The notes under the pieces were generated by a model that saw only the letters and a list, made by a program, of their open reading frames with translations, was not told the origin of the DNA and searched no databases. A stretch of 64,000 bases of DNA. It comes from Heliocidaris erythrogramma. Taxonomy: Eukaryota; Echinodermata; Echinoidea; Camarodonta; Echinometridae. Numbering within the stretch: the stretch's first letter is position 1; the number at the start of each line of letters is the position of its first letter. The stretch is from assembly GCA_025617745.1 (NCBI GenBank), contig CM046859.1:24614006-24678005 (forward strand), read 5' to 3'. A program made the position numbers and the translations under genes. Of this stretch, positions 33,624 through 46,700 are shown one piece after another.

Positions 33624-34593
33624 TACAGTGCGTCCCCAAAAAAAGTTAAGTTGGAAAAAGTCTCCCAAAACAAGTATTTCAGAATATTTTCAATAAATTT
33701 TCATTCTTGTAGGTAGCTTATAGGGTCTCTCCAATGCAATAAACCCAAAAAAATCTGACTAGTTATTACGCTTGAGTGATCTAAAGCCACTTTTTTAAAA
33801 GGGGGCAAAATTCACACTTGACAAGAATTGGTATGTGTTCTGGCTGCAATATATAAACAAAATTGAGAACCGTTTGAAATTGACAGTTGCAAAAAGTATC
33901 CCCAATTAAGTATTTCAAAATATTTTCAGTGTATTTTTATACCTGTAGATAGTTTAGAGTCTCTTCTATCAAATGACACCAAAATATCTCACAATATTTT
34001 TACGCTTGAGTGAGCAAAAGCCACTTTTGTGAAGGGTGCAAAATCCATACTTGACAAATGTTTGTATGTCCGTACTGGCTTGTATCAGCAAAGTTGGGAG
34101 TCATGAAAAGGCTCAGAAATTGTCATATTCTGATCATTAAAAGACAATTTATGAAAGAACAGATTTTGTTCACTTTACTTGTTCACTTTACTCACCAAAA
34201 GTATAACATATTGAACCACTCAACAAAGTAGTTCAATTCTCACTCAAGCATAAGATGTTGATGGAATGTGTTATGATATATAGAGAACAAAGCTTGTTAT
34301 TTCATAAATTGTCTTTTATTGATCAGAAAATAGAAATTTCTAAGCCTTTTCATGACTCTCAGCTAGACTACCAGCCAGAGCCAACATCAGTTCTTGTCAA
34401 GGCTGGATTTTGCACCCTTTCACAAAATTGGGTTTTGCTCACTCGATCAAGCGTAGAATATTTAGATATTCTGGTGTCATTCGATAGAAGAGACTCAAAG
34501 CTATCCACAGGTATGAAAATTTCCTTAACATATTTTGAAAAAAATTACTTCAGGAGACTTTTTGAACTAACTTTTTTTCTGGGATGCACTGTA
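33624..34593. mobile_element. 970-bp Tc1/mariner-like inverted-repeat element
   Basis: Ends TACAGTGCGTCCCCAAAAAA and (reverse) TACAGTGCATCCCAGAAAAA are inverted with TA edges, typical of Tc1/mariner ends. Long imperfect arms continue past 200 bases (tacctgtagatag, cgcttgagtgagcaaaagcc). The left arm is present twice in tandem, about 33631-33880 and 33890-34080. No transposase frame; the 122-aa frame at 34255-34623 merely reads through the right arm. Confidence 0.7.
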
Positions 34594-34892
34594 TATTTAA
34601 AAAAAAAAACATTTGAGACTTAATTGTTTATAACTCATAAGTGTTAACCCATATCGGACCAAGATTTTCAAAATGTAAAATTAAAGGATGTCAAATTTAT
34701 TTGGAATAAGTTTTGTGAAATTTCCTCCATTAATATTCTTAAAATAATGCTTTGAATATTTACGTAGATTTTTCCTTTTAACAAATTGAGACCACAAAAT
34801 ATGTGTGTGTCAGAACACAACAATTGCCATTGTGTATCACACCTATAATTTTCTGCCAACCTTTTCCTATCCATTGTCATTAATGATTCATG

Positions 34893-35250
34893 AATAATAA
34901 TAATAATAATATTCCGTTTTTATATAGCGCCTAATACATCGATGATGTTTCTAAGCGCTTTACAGATATATTATTACCCCGGTCATCGGATTCTGGCATG
35001 CCCGCACACAATGTATGCACATTCTCCGCTCCCTGGGGAGTATTCCAGCAAGGGCATTACAGTGACGCTCTCATTGCTAAGCAAACGGCATTAACTTTCG
35101 CATCCTACCGGGTACCCATTTAACACCTGGGTGGAGAGTGGCAAATGTAGATTAACGTCTTGCCAAAGGACGCTAGTGCTGCGGTGGGATTCGAACCCCG
35201 GACCTCGTGGTTCACAGTCCGGCGACTTATCCACTGATCCACAACACCTC
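34893..35250 (-). mobile_element. tRNA-derived SINE
   Basis: Minus strand: head at about 35250 with A box TGGATCAGTGG (35242-35232) and B box GGTTCGAATCC (35197-35187), a tRNA-unrelated body, then AAGCGCT ... GCGCTATATAAAAACGG and an (ATT)n tail at 34911-34893. The paralogous site near 39771-39788 reads ttcatgactctggg with no insert, confirming the boundaries. It is probably Pol III-transcribed when young and mobilised by a LINE with a similar tail. Confidence 0.85.
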
Positions 35251-35403
35251 TGAATCTGGGTTAAGAGGTGCTCTGGAATTTCAGCTGCAGTGCACAATGG
35301 CCATTGTTGTGCTCTGAATTAATTACTGATACACACAGATTTTGTGGCCTTGATATTGTTTTAAAAGTGAAAATCTAATATTCAGAGCATCATTTTAAGA
35401 ATA

Positions 35404-35652
35404 TTAACCCCTTCCGTGCCACCAGATATTTGGGCAATTGTCAAAAATGAACTTTCAAGAGTTAAATATTAAATTTCAGTGAGTTTTTTTCATGAGCAAA
35501 ATGGGCAAAGATATATTGCATAGGAATAATATCATATTGAAGCCACAGGTTTCTGTATGAGGAAAATTTTCAAGCCATACTGAGCCTAAACGAAATGTTC
35601 AACACTCAAATTTTGGGGCGGAATCTGCCGCCCACAGCATGGTAGGGGTTAA
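35404..35652. mobile_element. TTAA-flanked (piggyBac-type) short element
   Basis: Begins TTAACCCC and ends GGGGTTAA, 249 bp, with imperfect inverted ends (CCTTCCGTGCCAC against CCTACCATGCTGTG). The matching position in the left arm of the host palindrome reads ccattaatattc, with one TTAA and no insert, so TTAA is the duplicated target. Non-coding. Confidence 0.75.
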
Positions 35653-35760
35653 TGAAGGAAATTTCACAAAAATTGTTCCAAATAAATTTGACTTCCTTCA
35701 ACTTTACAATGTGAAATCCTCAGTCAGATACAAGTTATAACTTTTGAGTTATTAGCAAAC

Positions 35761-38700
35761 ATATCAAATCATGGTTGTTGTTGTTTTTTACAACTAGTGT
35801 ATACTACTACGGATAATATAACATTAGACACAACAGTCCAGTCTGAAGCAAAAGCTATTATTGTCATTTTTTACTCTTTTATTTTTTCTCAAAATGAAGA
35901 TCCAAAATCAAAATGATTAGAAATAATGCTCTTTAGAGCCATATTTTGTCAAAAAGGGTACCAATAGCATGACAATCTATTTCACACATTCATTACACAT
36001 GCAAGCTCATTGCTCCTTTTTGACTTGATTTAAGATTAGAATCATAACATGCAAAGAATGGAAAAATGTTGAATGAACACATTTCATTCTGAGAAAAAAA
36101 ATCAAAAATACATGTAGTTAATACTAGTTACATTTGTGGCATTTCTCTTTTCGTCTAAGGAAACTGAATATTAAAGAAGGCACAAACAAATGAACATATA
36201 TTGCTTATTTTCGAGGGAAAAACAAAAACAGTTCAATCATTTCAATGATGAAACAGTTATTACCAAAATTTCATTTTCTATTTAGAGATTGATAAAAAAA
36301 TATTACCTTTACACCTTGAACTATTGTTTATCAAAAGACAACAGATATTACAAGAATTACAATATGAGATACATGTACGTGCTTTCACTATCCTATGAAA
36401 AGTTCATGAAAGCTTTTGCAAATAATCATAATTTGGAATATACACGTAAATTATTATATGCTAAATAACATAAGGGGAGGAAAAAGAGCCCAAAACAGCC
36501 GAGTCATTGAGATTAAAAGAATTCTTTTGCTGTTTTACACTACATTATCTTGCATCTTTTCATAAGCCTCTAGTTATGTGATATGCATATACATGTACGC
36601 TAAGTTCAGGAAGTGAATAAAGATGACTGAAATCATATGAAAATAAAACCAGCAAATGCCCTGTATTTTTTTTAATAGAAAAGTAGATAGTCCTGCAAAA
36701 AAAGTCTTTTTATATATCTCTACAAAAGTTTGGTACACTGTTCCTTCAGAAACTTTGTCTAGATTGTTTGTATGAAAAATAGTGCCATCTTAAACAAGTC
36801 TACAAATTGCTCATAACATTTATTGAATACATACCTTGTTTAAACTTCCAAATAGATGGACACTATAGCTTTCATTTTGAGCAAATATACTTATTTCACA
36901 GAAAATAGTGCCTTTATCATTCTAGTCAGGTATTTCCTTTTTCAGAAATTTCTTCTTTTCCTTTGCAACCTTAAACTAAATAGGGAAGGATGAAAAATCT
37001 ATGCAAACTAATCAACAAAGTACAACAATTTTTGATTTTATTAAAGTAAAACCTTTCCAGCATTACACTTTACTTCCTATTCCACTAAATCTCTACTGCA
37101 CCACAACGTTTACAGGAATGTACTTTAAATGAGGAATTTAAATATTCAATATATTTGGCATTAACTTCCGCTATGGAAATAAAACTTTTCATTCCAACAT
37201 ACACAGCAATCATGAAGCCTAAGCCAACTCGTACCTTTCTTACACCTCCACTATAAATCACAGTACTAGTTCAGAGGGTCATACACAGCACAACGTGGAG
37301 GGGAAGCGGACCTAAAAAAAAAAAAATGCTCAATGAAAGTTAATAACTTAACATGCAGTTTCAGTAAGGATTGCAAACATGTGTCTGAAAATATTAGATT
37401 TTCTGTCTGTGAGGGTTTTTTTTTTCATTTGGGGGGGGGGGGGAGGTGATCACATAGCTTATTTCTATAAAAGATCATTCACTAGTTTTCATTTAATTTG
37501 GCAATACAAGCTCTAAACTGTAAAATAGGCTACGACGATCATCGTCAACAGTTTTGGGTCTTCGCGAGTCATAAACTCTTTCTGTTTGTATTATTTCTCT
37601 GAGAGATGCAACATATATTAGACCCTTTTGTTGCTCATCGACTTTGTGTGAAATATTACTTTTTATTGCAAATCTCATTGATGAGGGAAAGGGGTAAAAA
37701 ACTGTCAAAAGCATATCTTACTGAACAATTCGATATCCAATAATATCCATTGTACTTTCAACTTTTAGATGATTAATATTCATGCCTAGGTGGGTTTTTC
37801 TCAAACCATGTAGTACCTGTACATGTTACCTCTTAATACCCTAATACAAAAATTATGCACACATAAAAGTACAAAAATACCTCTTCTGTTTTACCTACTA
37901 CAGAAATACTCTTCAAAGTCAAAGCACAGTGTCCTTACAAAAATATAAACAATGGGAACAGGTTGGCGGCACAAGTGAAGGATGCATTATCAGAAGTTCC
38001 ATGATCAAAAAAGAATTCTTTCAGTTAAGACACATACCAATATTAACAGAAGAGAATTTAATCTTTCATCAACTCTAGAAGAAATTAGCTTTCATAAGAT
38101 ATCTCATATAATATTTATCTCAACTATCAAGTAAAAGCTTCACTATAGAAATAGCATACTTAGCATTATATTGTTTGACTTCATTCCATCTCTCTTATTC
38201 TCATGAAAATGCTTATGCCCTATTGATCATTTTCCATGAGTTGAAACCATTTGTCTCCCTTACTAAAAACATTTTCCACATTTGACCATTATTACAATAT
38301 ATTGCATTTTACATCAATATACATTTTCCACAAAGCTCAACAAGAACAATGAGTATCATACATGTATAATGACTTATCACTTATCCAAATATTTGCATTG
38401 ACCTTACAAAGTTTGAGCAGATTTTCACATAAATAAAATACATCTGTCATACCCATGGCAATCTGTTTACGTGGTTAACCATAATATAAGTAGACCTGCA
38501 TATGATCAACGAAGATATAAAAACACAAATTTTTTTCTCTTTTAGATACTTTTCCGGTTTTCAAGTCCTGATATACTAGTATTCTAAAGAACAAACTTTG
38601 GCACAAATTTCTATTCTTCACTTCAAATTTTCATCTTTGATTCAATCTTGAAGAAGCTGCAGTGGTCACTCATAACATAAAACAAAAAGTTAATCAAATC

Positions 38701-39158
38701 CCATTATCACAAATATATAGGCCCATATTAATTCAGTTAAACCCAACAATGACTGTTCAACAAAGTTAAGCTTGATTTCTTAAACCTGACTTAAGACAGA
38801 GTACACATGCAACATTATCAGTAACATGCTTGAAGTAACAATTTAGTATTTGCTGCAGACCCGTGTCCCCCCCCCCCCCCCCCCCCCCATTGGTATGAAA
38901 TACAAGACCTTCAATGTACTTCAATGTACATTTAACTTCGGAGTTATATGTGCATTAGTCATAACTATAATCATAGTTCAATTGATAAGAGTATCTCATA
39001 ATAAAAAAAAAGCTTTCAAATTTGCAAGTTTGCATGCATAAATTTGTCCAAGAAAAGCACAAATATGGACCAATAACCAGATATTCCTAATGTTAAAAAT
39101 GGATTATGATGCATTGGTCTTAGATTTCTGCTCAAACAATATGATATGGCTTTTATGC
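35761..39158. other. AT-rich intergenic region, no gene seen
   Basis: About 3.4 kb with poly(A) and poly(T) runs, a poly(G) tract at about 37430-37443 and a poly(C) tract at 38869-38888. The frame at 37493-37714 (minus) has no recognisable motif. I see no exon with usable splice signals. Confidence 0.6.
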
Positions 39159-40373
39159 CTTTAAAGGGAAATCCAACCTTAATTTTTTTCTATTGATATT
39201 ATATGAAGCGTACCTTGCTGGTTAATTTGATACCAACTTTACCAGAATTGGACAGCTATGCAAAAAGTTATAGAATGATGATCCCCCAAACATGTCTTTT
39301 GCCCGTCGTCTGCTGCACATGCATGGGGGCCACCATTTTCCATGTTTGTAATGGACTTAGTCAACGAATGACATATCTGTGGACAATTCCTAGTCTTGAT
39401 TCTATCTGTTTTATTATTTGGTTTATTCCCCTATGCTGCTCTTTCTCTACATGCATATCCCATGCAGAGCGCAACTCTCCACTACTACTAGTTGTTTAAA
39501 AAATACTTTGTACACATTTGATTGTTTATAACTCAAAAAATATATATCGTATCGGAATGAAGTTTTTACATTGTAAAGTTGAAGGATTTAAAATCGTTTG
39601 GGAGCAAGTTCGCAAAATATTACTCTGAATATTTAATTAAATTTTCACTTTTTTAAAAATCAAGGCAACAAAATATTTGTCTATCAATAATTAATTCAGA
39701 ACACAACAATTGCCATAGTGTGTTACAGCTGTGGTTTCTCCCAACCTTTTGCAGTCCAGTGTCATTAATGATTCATGACTCTGGGTTAAAAAGGTGTTCT
39801 GGAATTTCAACAGCAACACACAATGGCAATTGTTGTGCTCTGAATTAATTACTGATTTGTGGCCTTGCATTTTCAGAGAAATCTCATTAAATATTCAGAG
39901 CAATATTTAAAGAAAAGCATTCAGAGATACATAATAAAACTTACCCCATTTTTTTTTTTTTTTTTTTTGAGGGGGGTCTCCATATCGCGCGATCCGAACA
40001 ATAAAGAGTCCTTTGCAATTTCACCCTCCAGGTGATATTTTGGGGATCGCGCTATTAGTGGAGAGTTATGCCCTTTGTGGGATATGCATGTAGAGAAAGA
40101 GCAGCCTAGGGGAATAAACCAAATAATAATTTTTCAAAAAGAACGGACACAATCAAGACTAGCCAGTTGTCCGCAGATGTCATTCATGGAAAATGGCAGC
40201 CCGTATGTGCAGCAGATGACGGGTGAAAGACGTGTTTGGTGGGACCTAAAACATTCTATAACTTTCTTCATACATGTAGCTGTACAATTCTGGTAAAGTT
40301 GGTATCAAATTAATCAGCAAGTTACGCTTCATATAATATCAAAAGAAAAAATTAAGGTTGGATTTCCCTTTAA
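39159..40373. mobile_element. Palindromic element, TTTAAAGGG-end family, copy 2, with nested insertion
   Basis: Left end TTAAAGGGAAATCCAACCTT and right end its complement, with TTAA at both outer edges. The arms stay complementary for about 330 bases (gaagcgt, ggtatcaaattaa, cccgtcgtctgctgcacat, ggaaaatgg). The centre contains the 39524-39935 palindromic sequence related to 34626-35760 and a poly(T) run. The frames in the arms are not real genes. Confidence 0.75.
39524..39935. mobile_element. Second copy of the gtttataactca palindromic element
   Basis: Shares atcggaatgaagtttt-type left arm, aacacaacaattgccatagtg, tcattaatgattcatgactc, and gcaattgttgtgctctgaat with 34626-35760. The outer right arm is missing or replaced. 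It serves as an empty-site reference for the SINE at 34893-35250. Confidence 0.65.
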
Positions 40374-40773
40374 CAAATAGTCTTACCCTGTTTTACAGAT
40401 TTACCTCTTTACCAAAACAATGTTCCATTATCTACTTTGATAAAAATTTTGCCTTAACAAAATTTTCATCATTAGTTAACAAAAAAAGTTCATGGCAATT
40501 TTATGTTAACTCTAAACTCTTGCTTCTAAATAGTTCAGACAAACACCTACTTTTACATGTACATTCATGTCTGTCTTTTCTGTCCAATATAAACTCGTGG
40601 AATAAATACTTTACTCTCACTAAATTATATTTGCACCATGAAATTATCTGTAAAAAAAATTAAAAAGAAAAACAGAGGAAAGAAAAACATATTCATGTAT
40701 TATTAAGATACTTCACTCTTTGCATTCATTCATTCACATAAAAATAACTTAGAATAAGCATGTAAATATTTCG

Positions 40774-43700
40774 TTAATCAATACATACATAGGGTAGAAT
40801 TTGTATAGAATTTTCCTCATCAGTATTTACAGTCAGGCACTGCATCCAGTCAAACCATACTCCTTTATCATTATAGCAACCATTCACCCCCTCCCACTCC
40901 TCATTGTGAATGCGATCTATATCCCCCTCCAGCACTGGGCAAGGAGGAGTAAGAGGTTCATCTTCAAGGGTCTCCATCATATTTACTGGAGTCTCTTCCT
41001 CCTCCTCCTCCTCTTCCTTTGGAGCAAAAGGAGAATGAACATACTCTGTCCTCTGAGAAACATCTTCAGAAAATGCACTTATTGTTGGTGTAAAGGGTCT
41101 CTCATCTTCCAAGCTTACCGGCGACGCTGGCCTGTCAAACAGGCTGCTGGTCGACACTTGAGATGAATGAGTATCGGTGAAATCTAAATCAAAAATAGAG
41201 GAAGGCTTAGAAGAGCTAGGAGCGTTGCACATATTCTGGGGAGTAGCACTCCGCGAGGATTCCCCTCCACTTTCCGCAAAGCTGAAACCAGCCGTGTCCC
41301 AGTCCGTTGAAAAAGTACCAATGGATTTCAGAGAGGTTCCACCTACAACAGCTGGTGAATTGGAAGCAGATGAGTCGTTAGAGGGTCTGGGTGATCGATC
41401 ATGAGAAGAACTCCTTTTCTTTCCGATGGCAACACAATGAGGTCCCGGTGAATCTTTCACTCGCTTATCAGACTTCGCCTTGGCAACACTAGGTGATGAT
41501 TTTCCTTCTGATTTCGCCCGTTTCTCTACTTTTAGCCGCTGTGCAGGAGATACTGAATTTAATGATGAGTCTTTTGTCCTAGGTTTGGGAGATGCTGACC
41601 TATCTGATTTTAACTTCTTTAATGAACCTTTGTCTTTGTTAATGCTGGGTTTGGGCTTAGGTGAAGGAACGCTAGTCTTTGGAGAAGCGGTTCTAACTGA
41701 ATCTTTGATAACCTTTCTCCCACGGTCAGCATCTCTTTTTGAAGACATTCCATTAAGACCAGAGTCATCTTGTCCATTTCCCTCACCCTGTAATAAAGGG
41801 GATTGCCCTTGAGATGATATTAATCTTTTAGAAGGAGGACCCTGTGACGCAGGGGATACTGATGGTGAATTTTCAGGCTGTCTTTTTCTCCTTCGAAGAT
41901 TCTCACTTTTACTCTTATCAACAGAGGTGGCATTTACTGCCTGCTTTGCAGGCTTTGATTTCTGTCCATCAGAAGTCGATGACCCTTCTTGACCTTTGCC
42001 CTCCTCTTGATTTGGTACAGGGGACTCGGTCCTTGAGGGCTTGACTGCACTTGGGGGCAGGAACTGAGACTGCCATTGTTTTATCAGGGCGGTGCATCGC
42101 TTCTTGAGGTTACTGGTTGTAGCCTTTTTACGCACAATTTGGACAAGCCTCCCAAGTCTGGTTTCCTGGAGATGTAACAAACATGGGGGATAGCAGTAAA
42201 AAGTAGGTTTAGTATAATGAATGGAAGGGATCAATTGATTGCACCAGGTTAGACACTTCTTATGCAGCAAGCCTAAAGCCCATCGCACACTAACGGTACA
42301 ACTGTGATTTGATGTTTTCTTCTTAAATGGCAACGTTATTGGATAATGATAAAAAGAACAGATTTAAATATATTATGTTCAATCCTAGAATTAGTTCACT
42401 TGTTCTAGTTACAAAATACAAATGTCCACAAACATTTCAAAAATCTGCATACATTCAAAACAGTATTTTTGAAATCACATGCTACTTGAAAACTCAGTCC
42501 ATCAGCACTTTGAAAGAGCTTCAGGAATTGTGATGATTTGAAGTGAAATGAACAAGCAATAAGTTCTGATATTATGTTATGACAGGCTTTTAGCCAGGAT
42601 TTTAAAAGTGGGTGTCCAAAGAATTGAGCACCCATTATGTGGTTTAACAAAAAGTTACAGGGCATCTCTCAGAAGAAAAGGGTATCTTTTGGATGCCCAG
42701 ACACTATCCAGACTAAAAGCATGTTCTATGAAGAATAAAACTCCACTAGGCTGCAACAAGTGGCATTCGGTTTTCAAATTTGAGAGAAAACTTACCTCGA
42801 GAGCATCTTTGGTGATTGGATTGCTCTCCAGAAGAGAGACTGCTTTTGTAACACTGCCCATGTCAACGATCTACAGGAAAGATGGTTTACAAGAAGAAAA
42901 AGTTTCAACATAAATTTTTCTAAAATATATAATTTATGGCAGGGCTCAGTACTACCTTAAAGATACTACTGTAAAACCTCCATATAAAGACTGCCTACAG
43001 GGAGAAAAGTAGTCTTTAAAGGCATCTGGTCTTGGAAAAAAGTGTTCAAGGGAAATGGAAAATGAGGTGATCATTAAAGCAAGTTTTATTGTATTCTACT
43101 TATGAAAAAAAAATGTTTAAAAAGTCAATCCAACAGAACATCAGTTAGGACAATGGATTACCTTTAAATTATTCAGACTATCATTATGATGACTGGGGAC
43201 GATTCTATGGTTATTTGCAAAAGCTCAGTTTCGGTGGTGCGAGCGCGATGAGGTAATGCCTGGTAATAGTAACCAGGTTGCCAAGCTTTGACATACCGCA
43301 ATATTGGATACATGCTTTTGGTATTGCTCCGCGCCGATTTCCATTACCTCGTATTTTTCATTATTAGTCTACGATTACCTTGCTCAACTTTTGATTTTGT
43401 TTTGATGGCTTCCTTACAGTCTTTTGATAAATTTAGTGTGAAGAATTTACAAGATTTTCTTCGAGAAAGAGGAGATTCTACCGTAGGACACAACAAGCAG
43501 AGACTTGTTATCTATCATCCACTCCATTTCGAGAGTGCCTGAATGGGAGGGAAAGTTCTTTTGCATATACTTTTTTCTCATGATTTTATAGGGTTCATAA
43601 CAAAAGAAATAAGAGATTTAAAAGTTAGTTACCATATTTTCCAAACGCATTTTGTGGTAGTTCGCTTTTGTCAATATTGGCTTCATTTTCTGGTACCACG

Positions 43701-46700
43701 CCATCGACCTTGGGCGCAAGGTTTGTTTCTGTGGCCATGGTGCTATCGACTGTCTATCATGGGGAATTGGGTGGACGGCTTTAGCAGCCAGTCGCTGCTC
43801 AAGCTCTGTTGCCGCAGCAGACAGTGGATGTGGGTGCTCGGGTACCGGGTAGGCCCTGCTCCCCAGACAAAATATTTTGAACAGATGCATGTAGATTTTT
43901 TAATGTTATCCACACCAAAGTCTTTCCTTCTGCATGCTTTCAACCAAATTTTTCATTTGTCCATCATTGTTTTCTGTTTGGGAAGGGGGTTATGTGGACG
44001 TTGCCATTGGTCATAGCGGGTGTCACTGTTACACATCCCGTAACAGCAGTGTTTTCCCATTTTCCGACCTTTGTTTGAACCGTTAGTATGCTCAAAATAC
44101 CAAATAGTATGTTGAAAAAGATATCCAAACTTAATTTGAAATTACCTCCATCTCATCCGTCAATAATATGTTCAAACAATAATGCATCGAACAGTTCAAT
44201 AGCGAACAAAGGGCAGTAGTTGCACAGTGAAACACGATGTACAATAGCAGCTTTGCACTGCCGGTCACCGTTGTTTGTCCAACCTTCCGATTATGTAAGC
44301 GGGTTTAAAGGTCTGTGCATACATTACGAAACTGGCCTATTGCACCATTATACAGAATTATTCTCCTTTATTGAAAATAATGAAAATAAACACAGATTTG
44401 TCCTTCAAATTTTCTGAAATCTTAAGGGATTTGTTACAGATAGAATTATTTTGTTACGGATAAAATGATACTGGTAGAATTATTATTCTTACTGAAAATG
44501 AACATTGATTTCGCCTCCAAAATTTTCTCAAATCTTGGAGGGATTTGTATTCTTTACATTCCTACAGCCTTTTCACACAAAGAGAAGGTTGAGTTCTGGG
44601 AAAGGTAAAAAATAATTTGTGAGCTTTCTCATTCTTTTTATTTTAGTTTGGAAGATTATCGGAGTAGAAATGTCCCCTAAAAAGGGATTGCTCTTCAAAT
44701 GCCCTCACATTCAAAATATGACAAGAAATGGCTGAAGTGTTCGGGCTGAACATTTGTGTGTAGTCCCGTATACACATATCTGTGTGCAATGCATGTGACT
44801 CTCAGTAGGATTGAGTCAATTTCTTATCATTTTGATCATTGCAAAACCTTACAGCATACACCAAATCTAATGTGCTAAATAATCAACATTTCCCAGTTGT
44901 TTTGAGACAGTTTCTTTCACAATTCAATCTCATGACCAGAACTCAACTTTATCTTTAAAAAGACAATTTAATATCAGCCAAGAAAAGAGATTTTTGATTC
45001 CCAACTACATATTCCAACAACCTCTATAGACTTTCAAACATGGATGAGTTGGCGAGTGAGGGCTCTGAAGGGGTTTGGGTATATCTGTTAGATTTATCAG
45101 AATACACTCTAAAAACATACATGTAGCTAATCTGCAAGGGTCCAGTGTATCTTCTACCTGTAAAGCGAGGGAAGGAACAAGTCAAACTAGCAACAAAAAA
45201 AAGTAATCTCTTTTTTACAGACTGCCTTTTGGGTGCTAATTTTTTGCCAGGGGGAGGGGGGTGTAATTGAGTTTTGACAGACATGTATCAATAAAATATG
45301 ATTATTTCCGTATCCATTGTCATGCCTTATCTGCATGACAAGAGGAGGCATGGATACACACAAACACTGGCGAGTTTTCGGAAATTTCTTACGATCTTTT
45401 TTTTATTTTTTGGTAAAAATACGTACGATCAAAAAGACATTCTAATTCTAAACGTTTTCCTAGGAGGATACGCTGTGGTGAAGGAGCTATCGGTCGCGGG
45501 AGTTATCAGAAAAGTGATATTTCAGGGCATTTTCCAGTCCTGCTAACCTGTGCGCAGTTAGGTTGCTGGGTAAGAACGCCTGGCTTCGTGATGTAGAAGG
45601 CGTATAGCCATTTTTTTTTTTTTACATTCACGAAGCCAATCCTGGCTACCCCCACCCCCCAAAAAAAGAACAAACAAGCAAAACAAAAACAATCATACAG
45701 TGTACATCAGCCCAAAGTGCGAAGCCAACTTAGCTAAGGGCCATGCCCATGACGTTACTTTTTTTTAAACATGTTGTTGGATTGTTGCATCTCTCAGTCT
45801 CACCTGAAACTGAAAGTGAAACTGAAGTATTTACTCTAGACTATATCTATAATCCATTCATTAATCATGAACTTACAATTCAGACAAGCAAAGTCAGAGT
45901 GAGTCAGAGTTTAATGTAAGACAAATTCAATCATAATATTCTTATTTATCTTGATGCTGATAAGCCTGATAACTGCATTCTCGGACAAAAATACCTCCAG
46001 ATAACACGTAGCTGTATGCATATGCACAGTACAGTGACGATGACGTGCTGAGCTTATCATACTAGCTAGCTGCAAAGAGCACCAGACCCGAGTGTGCTCT
46101 TCCTGTACGCCAGCAACTCTGCGGTACAATGCTGGCTCTGTATGGCTAGGTCGCTGGCTATGGTGTGAGCCGATCGCTGCATAATGAGCACCCAATCTTG
46201 TCATGCATTCACCGACGTGGGATCCCGTCTGTCTTGCGCATGCGCTCGGCGAGACCTCTCATAGGCCCCGAATGGGTCAACAATTCATTCTGCGGCAGGC
46301 GAGCTTACCGTGTACATGAACCGTCGTCGTTCTAGAAAATCGTGACAACATTAAAAACGACACCAAATTTGACCTAAAATCTACCTTCAGCTGATATGGA
46401 ATATATACCAGTTTTGTCTACAGAAGCCAAGCTTCAATCTGAACATAGTGAAGTATTTTGACAAGTAGCAACTGCGACAAATTCTTGCCGAAATCAGCAA
46501 TATTTTTTTGAGAAAAATTGATCGTGGACAGCACGCGGCCGCCTATGGCGGATCACCATTGCGATCTCAAATGGTTGTAAGACTGTCGAATAAAGTCGAA
46601 ATTAGAGGAAACCTCTCAAAAATACGAAAAATGAATGCTTACATTTTCATCTTTGTCGATTGCACTGAGCAGCAGCTCCTTTATCTGGCTCGGGGTTGGC

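Larger units (their letters stand above)
34626..35760. mobile_element. Palindromic element hosting two younger insertions
   Basis: Outer arms gtttataactca...gtgaaatttcc and their complements pair imperfectly at both ends. Near the centre, cagaacacaacaattgcca pairs with gccattgttgtgctctg. A SINE sits in the loop (34893-35250) and a TTAA-flanked element in the right arm (35404-35652). A related copy without those insertions is at 39524-39935. Confidence 0.7.

Noticed and set aside
34255..34623. 122-codon plus-strand frame
   Set aside because: It reads through the right arm of the Tc1/mariner-like element and has no transposase motif (no DDE pattern).
35180..35250. A true tRNA gene
   Set aside because: A and B boxes are good, but the acceptor ends do not pair and the sequence continues into a SINE body with an ATT tail.
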